Notes under the pieces: generated by a model
What the model was told of the DNA's origin: nothing
Databases searched by the model: none
The model's input: only the letters and a program-made list of their open reading frames with translations
Program-made: the position numbers and the translations under genes
Part shown: positions 37,701 to 44,245 of the stretch, piece after piece
How the letters are laid out: every line of letters begins with the position of its first letter
Position numbering within the stretch: the first letter of the stretch is position 1
Assembly (NCBI GenBank): GCA_948467395.1
Contig: CAOKDX010000006.1
Location: 90,795-154,794 of the forward strand
Direction: 5' to 3'
Origin: an uncultured Clostridia bacterium
Lineage (GTDB): Bacteria; Bacillota; Clostridia; Lachnospirales; Lachnospiraceae
DNA: 64,000 bases

Positions 37701-39287
37701 ATAGACCACCTTGGATTCTACACTGCTCCCAAATTTATTGGAGATCTCCGAGCTCAGGGTGAACACATTATCCGCATCTCTCACGCTCAGGGTGAATTCC
37801 GGTTTGGAGCTGTTCTCCCCGCCCTCCATTGTAAGAGACGATACATGAATCCGGTCAATGCCGGCGGGCTTGTCGAAGTCCTCCGGACTCACCACCCCGA
37901 CAATGATTTCCTGGCGCAGGCTGAGGGATTCGCTGCTCAGGGTGATCCTGATTTTCTTTCCCTCTGGCAGCATACTGACCGCGCCAGAGAGCAGGATGCG
38001 GCTGTTCTGTTCCTCCACATCTGTCTCCAGCGGCATTCCGCTGTCTGCCGCCACAGCCTCCACTTCCAGATCGCCAATGACGTCTGCCATTTCTTCCCCA
38101 TACTGATCCACAATGGCATAGCGAATGACAGCCTGGCTCTTTCCTGCCGGCACTTCCTTTACCGGGAAGATAATTTCCTTCGGCCGGCTGCTCTCCTTCA
38201 TGACAGATACTTTTCCGCCGTTCCCCAGCTCGTTTCCCACATGATCCGTCAGGCCGCTGACCGAGATGTTATAAATGGCCGCTGGCAGCGAGGCGTCATG
38301 GGACAATACCAGTTTCTTTCCATCTCCGCTCAGTTCCGGTGTAAAGAAAACCGGTTCCCCCTGCAGCAGATCCTCCAGACCGGCAGGACTGTCCGGGGTT
38401 ACGACGGAGGCATCCACTTCCGCATCACCCTCCATTGGCTCATCAAAATAAACGGTGATGGTCTTATAATCGGTAATGACAGCGCCCTCAACGGCTGGGG
38501 CAGTCGTATCCACCACTACCGTACAGGGATCGGACTTAATCCTGCCCGCCGCAGCCGTAATGTGGGCCACGCCTTCTTTCTTCGCCATTACAGTTCCATC
38601 GCCATCTACAGTAACTGCCGTCTTATTGTCACTGATCCAGCTGACGGCCTGATCCTGCAATTCATTTCCCTGGCTGTCCTTCACTACGGCAGTGAGGGTC
38701 TCCGTATTTTCGCCCTCCTCCGTGCTGGCAAAGAGCAGCTCCGGCCTGTCGATCTCCACCTTCGCTGCCTTCGAAGCCGGATCGTTTACCGCCGGCGGAT
38801 TGGTATTTCCGGGCGGTGTCGGCACGGGCTTCGGCGTATTCTTTGGAGTTGTGGAGGTGCTGCCGCCGGAAGCGGCCTTCTTTGAAGTGATCTTACACTT
38901 CAGCTTCAGCGTACGAACCATCCATTTCCCTTTCGGAACATAGCGCACCGTGGCCATAACTGTCGCCGTCCCCTTCTTCTTCGCCGTCAGCTTAACGGAT
39001 GTCTTTTTCTTCTTACTGATGGCCACCACACCTTTGCTGCTTGTCTTCCAGGTGGTCTTTTTAATTGACGCCTTATTGGTTTTTAGCTTTAATGTGTATG
39101 TCTTCTTGTCTTTCTTATTGTAATATAATGTCTTTTTCTTTGCTGCCAGTTTAGGTTTGGCAAATCCTGCCGCCTTCGCATCGGGAGCCGCAGCAGAGAC
39201 AGACAGGCACAAAACAGCCGTCATTGCGAACGCTGTTCCACGCCTGGCTCTTCTCCATGCCCTGCCGGTTTTATCCTGCCTTCTCAT
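34719..39287 (-). CDS. Large secreted multi-Ig-like (Big_2) surface protein
   Basis: A 1522-aa exported protein with a signal peptide in residues 1-40 (twin Arg/Lys start, hydrophobic core, ADAKA). A Lys-rich Ig-like domain (about 45-135) follows, then a Thr/Pro linker (STTPKNTPKPVPTPPGN) and a chain of Big_2-type and cadherin-like beta domains, recognised by repeated patterns such as VDGDGTVMAKKEGVAHITAA and SVDSPRNGKIKVTKSG. No catalytic motif, LPxTG or SLH was seen. It is probably an adhesin or cell-surface scaffold. GAGGAGG precedes the ATG. A palindrome covers its -35 region. Confidence 0.8.
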   Translation of the reverse strand: MRRQDKTGRAWRRARRGTAFAMTAVLCLSVSAAAPDAKAAGFAKPKLAAKKKTLYYNKKDKKTYTLKLKTNKASIKKTTWKTSSKGVVAISKKKKTSVKLTAKKKGTATVMATVRYVPKGKWMVRTLKLKCKITSKKAASGGSTSTTPKNTPKPVPTPPGNTNPPAVNDPASKAAKVEIDRPELLFASTEEGENTETLTAVVKDSQGNELQDQAVSWISDNKTAVTVDGDGTVMAKKEGVAHITAAAGRIKSDPCTVVVDTTAPAVEGAVITDYKTITVYFDEPMEGDAEVDASVVTPDSPAGLEDLLQGEPVFFTPELSGDGKKLVLSHDASLPAAIYNISVSGLTDHVGNELGNGGKVSVMKESSRPKEIIFPVKEVPAGKSQAVIRYAIVDQYGEEMADVIGDLEVEAVAADSGMPLETDVEEQNSRILLSGAVSMLPEGKKIRITLSSESLSLRQEIIVGVVSPEDFDKPAGIDRIHVSSLTMEGGENSSKPEFTLSVRDADNVFTLSSEISNKFGSSVESKVVYVINETKDNRDVAEFIDTGESGSKKTCIADSGNPVQVKARRGGVVTITAYLASDDSLRKDITVVIHATELEQITVGELARGYNRQAGEAKVSLSPAGTGITAKDLRCKIIQGEERIEDPETDIYCFDDSITGEIYVSIKTKNDGLDTPVKFRLYHEGSGIESSVVAYESSPLPVVDSIRIEPFGDRQVPQGEKISTTYQLLNRYGEDITRIAEGRLEAEPAAGSSKTTVGDVEADGGKLSLTGKQEGRATIILTYNTSITASVDVTVAEKAHVNHVIFVEKTAELIIGKAGQHADIPVAFKNQHGGEMELTLADVTRELGCVMNSNKLELTYLAADGNGGYQTLASSDTGKTVKAVRLKLKSSLTNGDAGTEKIIFESKNKYEGFESTQLSVRIQEGSSLDSLSFVQKNITSITGTEVVNKVMAQDQYGNDWDLTSETLKFQVAKDNEIKVSAHSLLSGETEVAYTPTESGVYIVTAFVGTDLESASVKASYTLTAGSAADLVQSIVIDSEIKSGNTTHNVKEVDYIRFDEGSEGSTLELNFKAYDEWDNEILLNDTSIESTEVNWSASGEGVRVSVDSPRNGKIKVTKSGSSTTGTVTVDFDWPSKNIHASIDIPVSCEAPKAKAGTYKIVERDQGEDITNKTLPVTGSSFCQVKATDQYGDPMVYKDGFYSMFSMDASAAGVTQTKDGDILVWGKSSTEKTTQIKINVTKDEILTFTVRAKKVFEETDVTAQWKTKAAKFASTYYNKRTDGETVIVTSTTEMDICYFAIPCEISDQRVLNISEISEVRFDGEQLSSVPIKVSIGNNAFLELPDYMVHDNKLMISYVFAALHNTNAANKMIFEVEFNDGSTYAAVLKVRDIQEGLFCNGVKAAAAANKATVEVMAPAVQGDKVEKCELVMKPGSASGWYHMIYLSFSQPSEHYFTRKVVDGKASYGFTKSDGDNGELGYYPYRYKDGSMERTTQYTVAVADRHGAAEIEIHQSDAKAQAGGTN

Positions 39288-39327
39288 CCTGATTCCTCCT
39301 CACATTTAGATTAAATAATGTTTTATC

Positions 39328-39355
39328 ATTATAGCCTGACTACTTTTAATAGTCA
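39328..39355 (-). promoter_or_regulatory. Promoter with overlapping palindrome before the Ig-like gene
   Basis: On the minus strand a perfect TATAAT (39328-39333) lies 16 bp from TGACTA. That hexamer is one arm of the 19-bp palindrome TGACTACTTTTAATAGTCA (39337-39355), so a repressor bound there would block the polymerase. Confidence 0.5.
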
Positions 39356-39375
39356 TTCTTTATAACAATATTTCA

Positions 39376-39405
39376 CAAAAATCCCGGCTTACCAAAAGCC
39401 GGGAT
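39376..39405 (-). terminator. Intrinsic terminator after rsmA
   Basis: ATCCCGGCTT and AAGCCGGGAT form a perfect 10-bp stem with a 5-nt loop, followed on the minus strand by TTTTG. Confidence 0.85.
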
Positions 39406-39428
39406 CCGGAATCAGAAAACTCTATGGA

Positions 39429-40295
39429 TCATGTATATTTCATCAGTTCGTCGGCCAGTGCTGCAAACTCTGCAAGTCCCAGCTTCTCCCCCCGGACGGC
39501 AGGGTCCAGACCAGCCGCCCGAATCCCCTCTTCTATCTCCTCCTTGGCGGCTCTCAGTACACCGCCGTTGGCCAGGCCGTTCAACAGGGTTTTGCGCCGC
39601 TGGTTAAAGGACGCCCGGATCAACCGGAACATCAGCCTCTCATCCTTCACCTCCACCGGCGTCCGGCCCAGGCAGTCCAGCCGGATCACCGCGCTGCCCA
39701 CATTGGGCCGCGGCATAAAGCAGTTGGGCGGGACATTGGCCGCCAGATACGGCGACGCATAATACTGTACCGCCAGGGACAGGGCGCCATACGCTTTTGT
39801 CCCCGGCCCCGCCTGCATCCGCTCCGCCACCTCCCTCTGAACCATAACCGTTACGTTGGCCAGGGGGACACGGCTCTCAAACAGCTCCATTATAATCGGG
39901 GTAGTTATATAATAGGGAAGGTTTGCCACTACCTTAATGGGCCTGCCGCCATTATAGCGGTCGGCGATGGCCTGTATGTCCTGTTTTAATATATCGCCGT
40001 GGACAATCTCCACATTACTGTATCCCGCAAGAGTTTCTTTCAGGATAGGAATCAGGTTCGAATCAATCTCCACAGCCAGCACACGGCCCGCCCGCTCACA
40101 GAGATACTGGGTCAGCGTCCCGATTCCAGGTCCGATCTCCAACACGAAGTCCCCGTCCTGCACACCGGCAGCCTCCAGGATCTTTTCCAGAACATGGGTG
40201 TCGATAAGAAAATTCTGTCCGAATTTCTTCTGGAAATGGAAGTCATGCTTCTGCAGGATCTGTATCGTTTCCTGAGGATTTCCTAATTTTTCCAT
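39429..40295 (-). CDS. rsmA: 16S rRNA dimethyladenosine transferase
   Basis: The KsgA enzyme, which dimethylates two adjacent adenines near the 3' end of 16S rRNA with S-adenosylmethionine during small-subunit assembly. The 288-aa length is normal. Visible motifs are KKFGQNFLIDTHVL, the SAM-binding EIGPGIGTLT, the catalytic NLPYYITTPI, and PNVGSAVIRL. It lies six bp after the zinc-ribbon gene on the same strand and ends at a strong terminator, so rmuC, the zinc-ribbon gene and rsmA form one transcript. Confidence 0.95.
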   Translation of the reverse strand: MEKLGNPQETIQILQKHDFHFQKKFGQNFLIDTHVLEKILEAAGVQDGDFVLEIGPGIGTLTQYLCERAGRVLAVEIDSNLIPILKETLAGYSNVEIVHGDILKQDIQAIADRYNGGRPIKVVANLPYYITTPIIMELFESRVPLANVTVMVQREVAERMQAGPGTKAYGALSLAVQYYASPYLAANVPPNCFMPRPNVGSAVIRLDCLGRTPVEVKDERLMFRLIRASFNQRRKTLLNGLANGGVLRAAKEEIEEGIRAAGLDPAVRGEKLGLAEFAALADELMKYT

Positions 40296-40301
40296 AACCG
40301 G

Positions 40302-40883
40302 TCATCCCTCCTCTTTATCTGTCCGGTAAAATTTTTCAATATAGCCGTCGGCTGACAGCACCACCCTCTCTCCCGTCTCCGGCCGCTGATAGATTTCTAC
40401 GCCATCTGTCTCCCGGCGTATCGCCGCCGGATCCTCTATGACGTCATTTGCGGCCTCCAGATATTTCTCCTCCGAGACATAGCCCATGGCCCTGCCAAAT
40501 TCCTGATAATTCTCCACCAGCAGGTCAAAGCATCTGAAAATATACGTTTTCGTCCGGACGGCGGGCTGTGTAACGGCATGATTCCCTGTCCCTGCCGGTC
40601 CTGTCCCATCAACGGGAAAGAATGATCTCGCCACCATATAAACTGCCACCATCAGGGCAATAGACATAATTCCGGGCATTCCCCGTCCAAAACCAATCCC
40701 TCTCCTGCCAAACCGCCAGCTCCCAACCCCTTTCGGAACCACTGGGGCATTGCGCCGGATACGCTCCTGGCGCCGGCAGGAATAGCACATATCCGGCACC
40801 GCAAGTCCCCTCTCCTCATAGAACCCAAGCTCCGTCTCCGATATGTCAAAGCTCTTCCCACAGCGAATACAGGTTTTTATCAC
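40302..40883 (-). CDS. Zinc-ribbon membrane protein of unknown function
   Basis: A 193-aa protein. An N-terminal zinc ribbon (CIRCGK near residue 5 and CYSCRR near 33) resembles the zf-trcl domain. An Arg/Gly-rich stretch and one transmembrane helix (about 70-88) follow, then a soluble domain of about 100 residues. The start is GTG overlapping the rmuC stop as GTGA, so translation is coupled. The function is not known; the operon with rmuC and rsmA is a common clostridial grouping only in part. Confidence 0.7.
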   Translation of the reverse strand: MIKTCIRCGKSFDISETELGFYEERGLAVPDMCYSCRRQERIRRNAPVVPKGVGSWRFGRRGIGFGRGMPGIMSIALMVAVYMVARSFFPVDGTGPAGTGNHAVTQPAVRTKTYIFRCFDLLVENYQEFGRAMGYVSEEKYLEAANDVIEDPAAIRRETDGVEIYQRPETGERVVLSADGYIEKFYRTDKEEG

Positions 40884-41803
40884 AGTTTCTTTCCCCCTTC
40901 CAGTGATTCCAGCTTTTTTCTCAGCTGCCGGGTGCGCACTCCAACCAGATTTTCCAGTTCTCTTCCCGCCTGATCCAGTCTCTTCTGCACATTTACCAGC
41001 GTCTCTTCATACCGGTCCACCTCGCCTTTTATTCCCGTGAGCGCCTCCCATACCTCTGCCGACCTCTCCTCCAGCGCCACACTCCGGAATCCCACCAGAA
41101 GACTGTTTAGTATGGCCGCCAGCGTACCCGGCCCCGCCACCGTAATCCGGTATTTCACCATAAGCTCCTCCGGAAGTCCCAGCCGCAGCACCTCTGTGTA
41201 GATTCCCTCGAAGGGGAGGAAGAGGATGGCAAAATCTGTCGTAAAGGGCGGCATAATATACTTATCATGAACCTCCCTGGCAAATCGCTTCACCCGGGAA
41301 CGGAATAGATCCGCCGCGTCCTTCGCCGTCTCGGGATCGCCCTCCTGGGCCGCCTCCTGAAGCTGAAGAAAGGCGTCCAGTGGAAACTTCGAGTCAATGG
41401 GCAGATATACCTTCTGTCCACTATAACCTGGCATCTTCACGGCATACTCCACCCGTTTCTGGCTGCCCGGCACCACCATGCACTCCGTCTCATACTGATC
41501 TGGCGTCAGGATTTCCTGCAGAATCGCCCCCAGCTGCCATTCCCCATAGATTCCTCTTGTCTTGACATTGGTCAGGGATCTTTCCAGAACCCCCATACTG
41601 CTGCTGAGAGTCTCCAGCTTTCCTGACAGTCCGGCGATCTGCTGTACCTGGCTGTTTCCCATGGACTGCTGATATTTCAGCAGGACCTCCATATAATGAT
41701 GAAGCTTCGCCTCCATGGACCGCGAAAGCGTCCTGTACAAAAGGATCCCCAGTGCCAGCGCCACAGCCAGTCCGGACAGGATCCCCGTCATTATTTCCTG
41801 CAT
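40880..41803 (-). CDS. rmuC: RmuC family DNA recombination protein
   Basis: A 307-aa RmuC-domain protein. RmuC in E. coli limits recombination at inverted repeats and is a predicted nuclease-fold protein. Here a short N-terminal membrane helix (residues 6-24) is followed by a coiled-coil segment and the RmuC core (TRGIYGEWQLGAILQEIL, IDSKFPLDAF, KYIMPPFTTDFAILFLPFEG). The ATG at 41803 is six bases from GGGAGG and is preferred over the one at 41809. It has its own promoter, back to back with that of tRNA-Gly. Confidence 0.9.
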   Translation of the reverse strand: MQEIMTGILSGLAVALALGILLYRTLSRSMEAKLHHYMEVLLKYQQSMGNSQVQQIAGLSGKLETLSSSMGVLERSLTNVKTRGIYGEWQLGAILQEILTPDQYETECMVVPGSQKRVEYAVKMPGYSGQKVYLPIDSKFPLDAFLQLQEAAQEGDPETAKDAADLFRSRVKRFAREVHDKYIMPPFTTDFAILFLPFEGIYTEVLRLGLPEELMVKYRITVAGPGTLAAILNSLLVGFRSVALEERSAEVWEALTGIKGEVDRYEETLVNVQKRLDQAGRELENLVGVRTRQLRKKLESLEGGKKL

Positions 41804-41837
41804 ACCCATCCTCCCTCTTTCTCTTACTTATTCTCTT

Positions 41838-41866
41838 ATCATAATAAAAAAAGAAAAATTTATCAA
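41838..41866 (-). promoter_or_regulatory. Promoter for rmuC
   Basis: TTGATA and TATGAT are 17 bp apart on the minus strand. Its -35 lies 6 bp from the -35 of the divergent tRNA promoter. Confidence 0.5.
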
Positions 41867-41872
41867 CTTTAA

Positions 41873-41900
41873 TTGATTTTTTTTGAAAAGCTGTTATAAT
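41873..41900 (+). promoter_or_regulatory. Promoter for tRNA-Gly
   Basis: TTGATT (41873-41878) and a perfect TATAAT (41895-41900) are 16 bp apart, 23 bp before the tRNA. Confidence 0.65.
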
Positions 41901-41923
41901 GGAGAATGTAGGCTGTACCTTTC

Positions 41924-41994
41924 GCAGGATTAGTACATCGGTAGTATGTTAGCTTCCCAAGCTGAAGAGGCGGGTTCGACTCCCGTATCCTGCT
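41924..41994 (+). tRNA. tRNA-Gly (anticodon CCC)
   Basis: A complete cloverleaf of 71 nt: acceptor arms GCAGGAT and ATCCTGC, a short D arm containing GGTA, the anticodon loop TTCCCAA (anticodon CCC, reading GGG), and the T arm with GGGTTCGACTCCC. CCA is not encoded. It stands alone. Confidence 0.93.
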
Positions 41995-42052
41995 TATCTG
42001 TGTCTTTCCATACAAACCATCTTTTTGGTTTCTATAAGGGAGGGTTCGTGCT

Positions 42053-42730
42053 GTGTTCGATGAAGAATTATTAAGGCAGGCATTACGTGAGGAATACAAA
42101 CGGGAACAGGACACACTTCCCTCATCAGAAGAATTGAAGGAAACAATTCAGGTATCCCCGGAATTTCATGAAAAGATGGCGCGTCTGATCAAAAGACACC
42201 GGATAAGGACGCGCTTTTACAAAATTGCAAAAAACGCGGCTGCATGTCTTATTATCATTACCTGCAGCTTTCTTCTTCTGTTTGCCATTAATGAAGATGT
42301 GCGTGCTACATGCCTCCAGTGGATCAGAACCATGACTGGCAGCGGCATGACCGGTTATGAGTCGGCGGCTGTCCCCGCGGAGCCACAACAGATTGTTGGT
42401 CTGACCCTGGGATATGTGCCAGAGGGATACGTGCCCAAAAGCTCAGTGACCAATGAGTTTACCGGAAATATACTATACACCAGGGGGAGTGACCAAATAG
42501 AGTTTTATTATACCCGGTCCGACAGCGCACACACCGCCCTTGACAACGAGGATCGAACGGCAGCCCAGCTGGAGCTGGCTGACGGTACTCTCTGTGACCT
42601 GTACAAAGGAAAGGAATCGGATTCCCTGATATGGCAGAGGAAAAATTACAACTGTGTGCTCACGGTTTCCAATCTGGCAGAGGATGAACTGAAGCAGATT
42701 GCTGATAAGATAATCGCAGTGGTTTCTTAG
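42053..42730 (+). CDS. Membrane protein with DUF4367-like domain (anti-sigma-like)
   Basis: A 225-aa protein with a cytoplasmic N-terminus of about 58 residues, one transmembrane helix (FYKIAKNAAACLIIIT...) and an extracellular domain beginning GLTLGYVPEGYVP, a pattern of DUF4367 proteins that usually follow ECF sigma genes. No sigma gene is adjacent here. The start is GTG seven bases after GGGAGGG. It is probably co-transcribed with the small secreted protein 29 bp downstream. Confidence 0.6.
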   Translation: MFDEELLRQALREEYKREQDTLPSSEELKETIQVSPEFHEKMARLIKRHRIRTRFYKIAKNAAACLIIITCSFLLLFAINEDVRATCLQWIRTMTGSGMTGYESAAVPAEPQQIVGLTLGYVPEGYVPKSSVTNEFTGNILYTRGSDQIEFYYTRSDSAHTALDNEDRTAAQLELADGTLCDLYKGKESDSLIWQRKNYNCVLTVSNLAEDELKQIADKIIAVVS

Positions 42731-42759
42731 TTCAAAAGGATATTACTTAGGAGGTTTTT

Positions 42760-43167
42760 ATGACGTACATGAAGAAAGTTACCGTATTACTTTTGGCGCT
42801 GGCACTTCTTATCCAGCCCCTTTCCGGTACAGTGAGCCGGGCTGCCGCCAACGGCGGGATATCTACCCTGGCTGACAATACCAGTACTATTTCCGTTGCT
42901 TTGGACATTGACACCGACGGCGTAACCAGATGCCACGGATATGTCAAGGGCTATCCGGGAACAACGAAAATTGCCGGAACCCTGAAACTAATGAAGGGAA
43001 CTACAGCAGTTAAGAGCTGGACCGTATCCACCACTTCCGAGACGTTAAATGTTACGAAAACCTGTTATGTACTTACCAGAGGTACATATAAACTGGTGCT
43101 GACTGTGAAGGTTACAAGGAATGGGAAGACGGAGACGGTATCCATCAGCAAATCCCAGACTTATTAA
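42760..43167 (+). CDS. Small secreted protein of unknown function
   Basis: A 135-aa exported protein with a clear signal peptide (MTYMKKVTVLLLALALL, cleavage near AAA-NG at about 30). The mature part is about 105 residues, beta-rich, Thr-rich and contains two Cys that could form one disulfide. AGGAGG lies five bases before the ATG. It follows the DUF4367-like gene and ends at a strong terminator. I do not recognise the family. Confidence 0.7.
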   Translation: MTYMKKVTVLLLALALLIQPLSGTVSRAAANGGISTLADNTSTISVALDIDTDGVTRCHGYVKGYPGTTKIAGTLKLMKGTTAVKSWTVSTTSETLNVTKTCYVLTRGTYKLVLTVKVTRNGKTETVSISKSQTY

Positions 43168-43183
43168 AATAATGGCCGCAGAC

Positions 43184-43211
43184 GGGCAGGGTTTTGACCC
43201 CTGCCCTTTTT
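43184..43211 (+). terminator. Intrinsic terminator after the small secreted protein
   Basis: GGGCAGGG and CCCTGCCC form a perfect 8-bp stem with a 7-nt loop, followed by TTTTT. Confidence 0.85.
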
Positions 43212-43268
43212 ATTTGCCATGGGGTACAGGATCCTGCAGAATAAAATCATCTATTTTTCATAAAGGGA

Positions 43269-43296
43269 TTGATTGTTTGATTTTTTCTGCTATAAT
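43269..43296 (+). promoter_or_regulatory. Promoter for the AraC-ABC operon
   Basis: TTGATT (43269-43274) and a perfect TATAAT (43291-43296) are 16 bp apart. The untranslated leader would be about 110 nt. Confidence 0.5.
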
Positions 43297-43414
43297 GTAC
43301 TTATAACAGACGCTGAAATCGGAGAATATATCTGTTTTACAAAGAGTACATAAAGAATACACATTCTGTCTATTATTTGATTTTTTCAGCTTTTTACCGA
43401 GAGGAGGACACTTA

Positions 43415-44245
43415 TTGATCCACGCCAGCAAACTCTGGTATCAGTGCATCAATCCGGGGGGCATTGATATCCGCCGCCCTGCCGGCACCGGAGATTATCT
43501 TTTTTTATTCTTCCGCTGTGCCGCGGAGGTGAATCTGAACGGTACTTATGAACCGGTGCCGGAAAACACCTTTCTTCTCTATGAGAAGGGAGCGCCGCAG
43601 TATTACCGAAAAACCGATGGGAGCTTCAACAATGACTGGATTCATTTCGACTTTGACGACTACCGGAATTTTTTCGGGGAACTGGGAATCCCTTTCCATA
43701 CGCCGGTGAGACTGACTAATCCCGAGGTGGTGACAGATCTCACGGCAGATCTTTTTATTGAATTTTTTGAGTCCGGAGAACATCACTTGCAGATTATGGA
43801 TCAGAAGCTGCGGACACTTTTTTATAAATTCAGTGACCTGTACCGCTTTTCCCAGATCAGCGGCGACGGATCCGCCAAATACAGGCGCACTCTCGAGAAA
43901 CTTCGGGAGATGATGAAGCAGCGCATCTATCTGCCCGAAAATGCAGAGGAGCTTGCCGCCACGCTGGGCATCAGCACCTCCTATCTGCAGCATATATACA
44001 AAGATTATTTTCATGTAACCCTGCAGCAGGATATTATTGAGGGACGGGTGCACCGCGCCTGCCGCCTGCTGGAGAGCACAAGCTATACCATCGGAGAGAT
44101 CGGGATTCTGTGCGGATACAATAACGCCGAGCACTTCTCCCGCCAGTTTAAGAAGCTGACAGGATATACTCCCATGAATTACCGCCGGAACCATGAGATC
44201 ACTTCAGGAAAGGAGAACACAGAAAATGAAGAAGGTCAGAATTGA
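43415..44245 (+). CDS. AraC-family regulator leading the ABC operon
   Basis: A 276-aa regulator with an N-terminal ligand domain and a C-terminal double HTH (AATLGISTSYLQHIYKDYF, then IGILCGYNNAEHFSRQFKKLTGYTPMNYRR). The start is TTG with GAGAGGAGG seven bases upstream; I see no better codon. Its 3' end overlaps the first ABC gene by 20 bp, so it is translated with the transporters it probably controls. The ligand is unknown. Confidence 0.88.
   Translation: MIHASKLWYQCINPGGIDIRRPAGTGDYLFLFFRCAAEVNLNGTYEPVPENTFLLYEKGAPQYYRKTDGSFNNDWIHFDFDDYRNFFGELGIPFHTPVRLTNPEVVTDLTADLFIEFFESGEHHLQIMDQKLRTLFYKFSDLYRFSQISGDGSAKYRRTLEKLREMMKQRIYLPENAEELAATLGISTSYLQHIYKDYFHVTLQQDIIEGRVHRACRLLESTSYTIGEIGILCGYNNAEHFSRQFKKLTGYTPMNYRRNHEITSGKENTENEEGQN

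Noticed and set aside
36792-38885. A 697-codon open frame on the plus strand
   Set aside because: It lies antisense to the 1522-aa Ig-like gene, has no ribosome site or recognisable domain, and is rich in Cys, His and Arg as expected of a mirror frame.
42001-42040. Terminator after tRNA-Gly
   Set aside because: AAACCA/TGGTTT forms only a weak 6-bp stem without a following T run.
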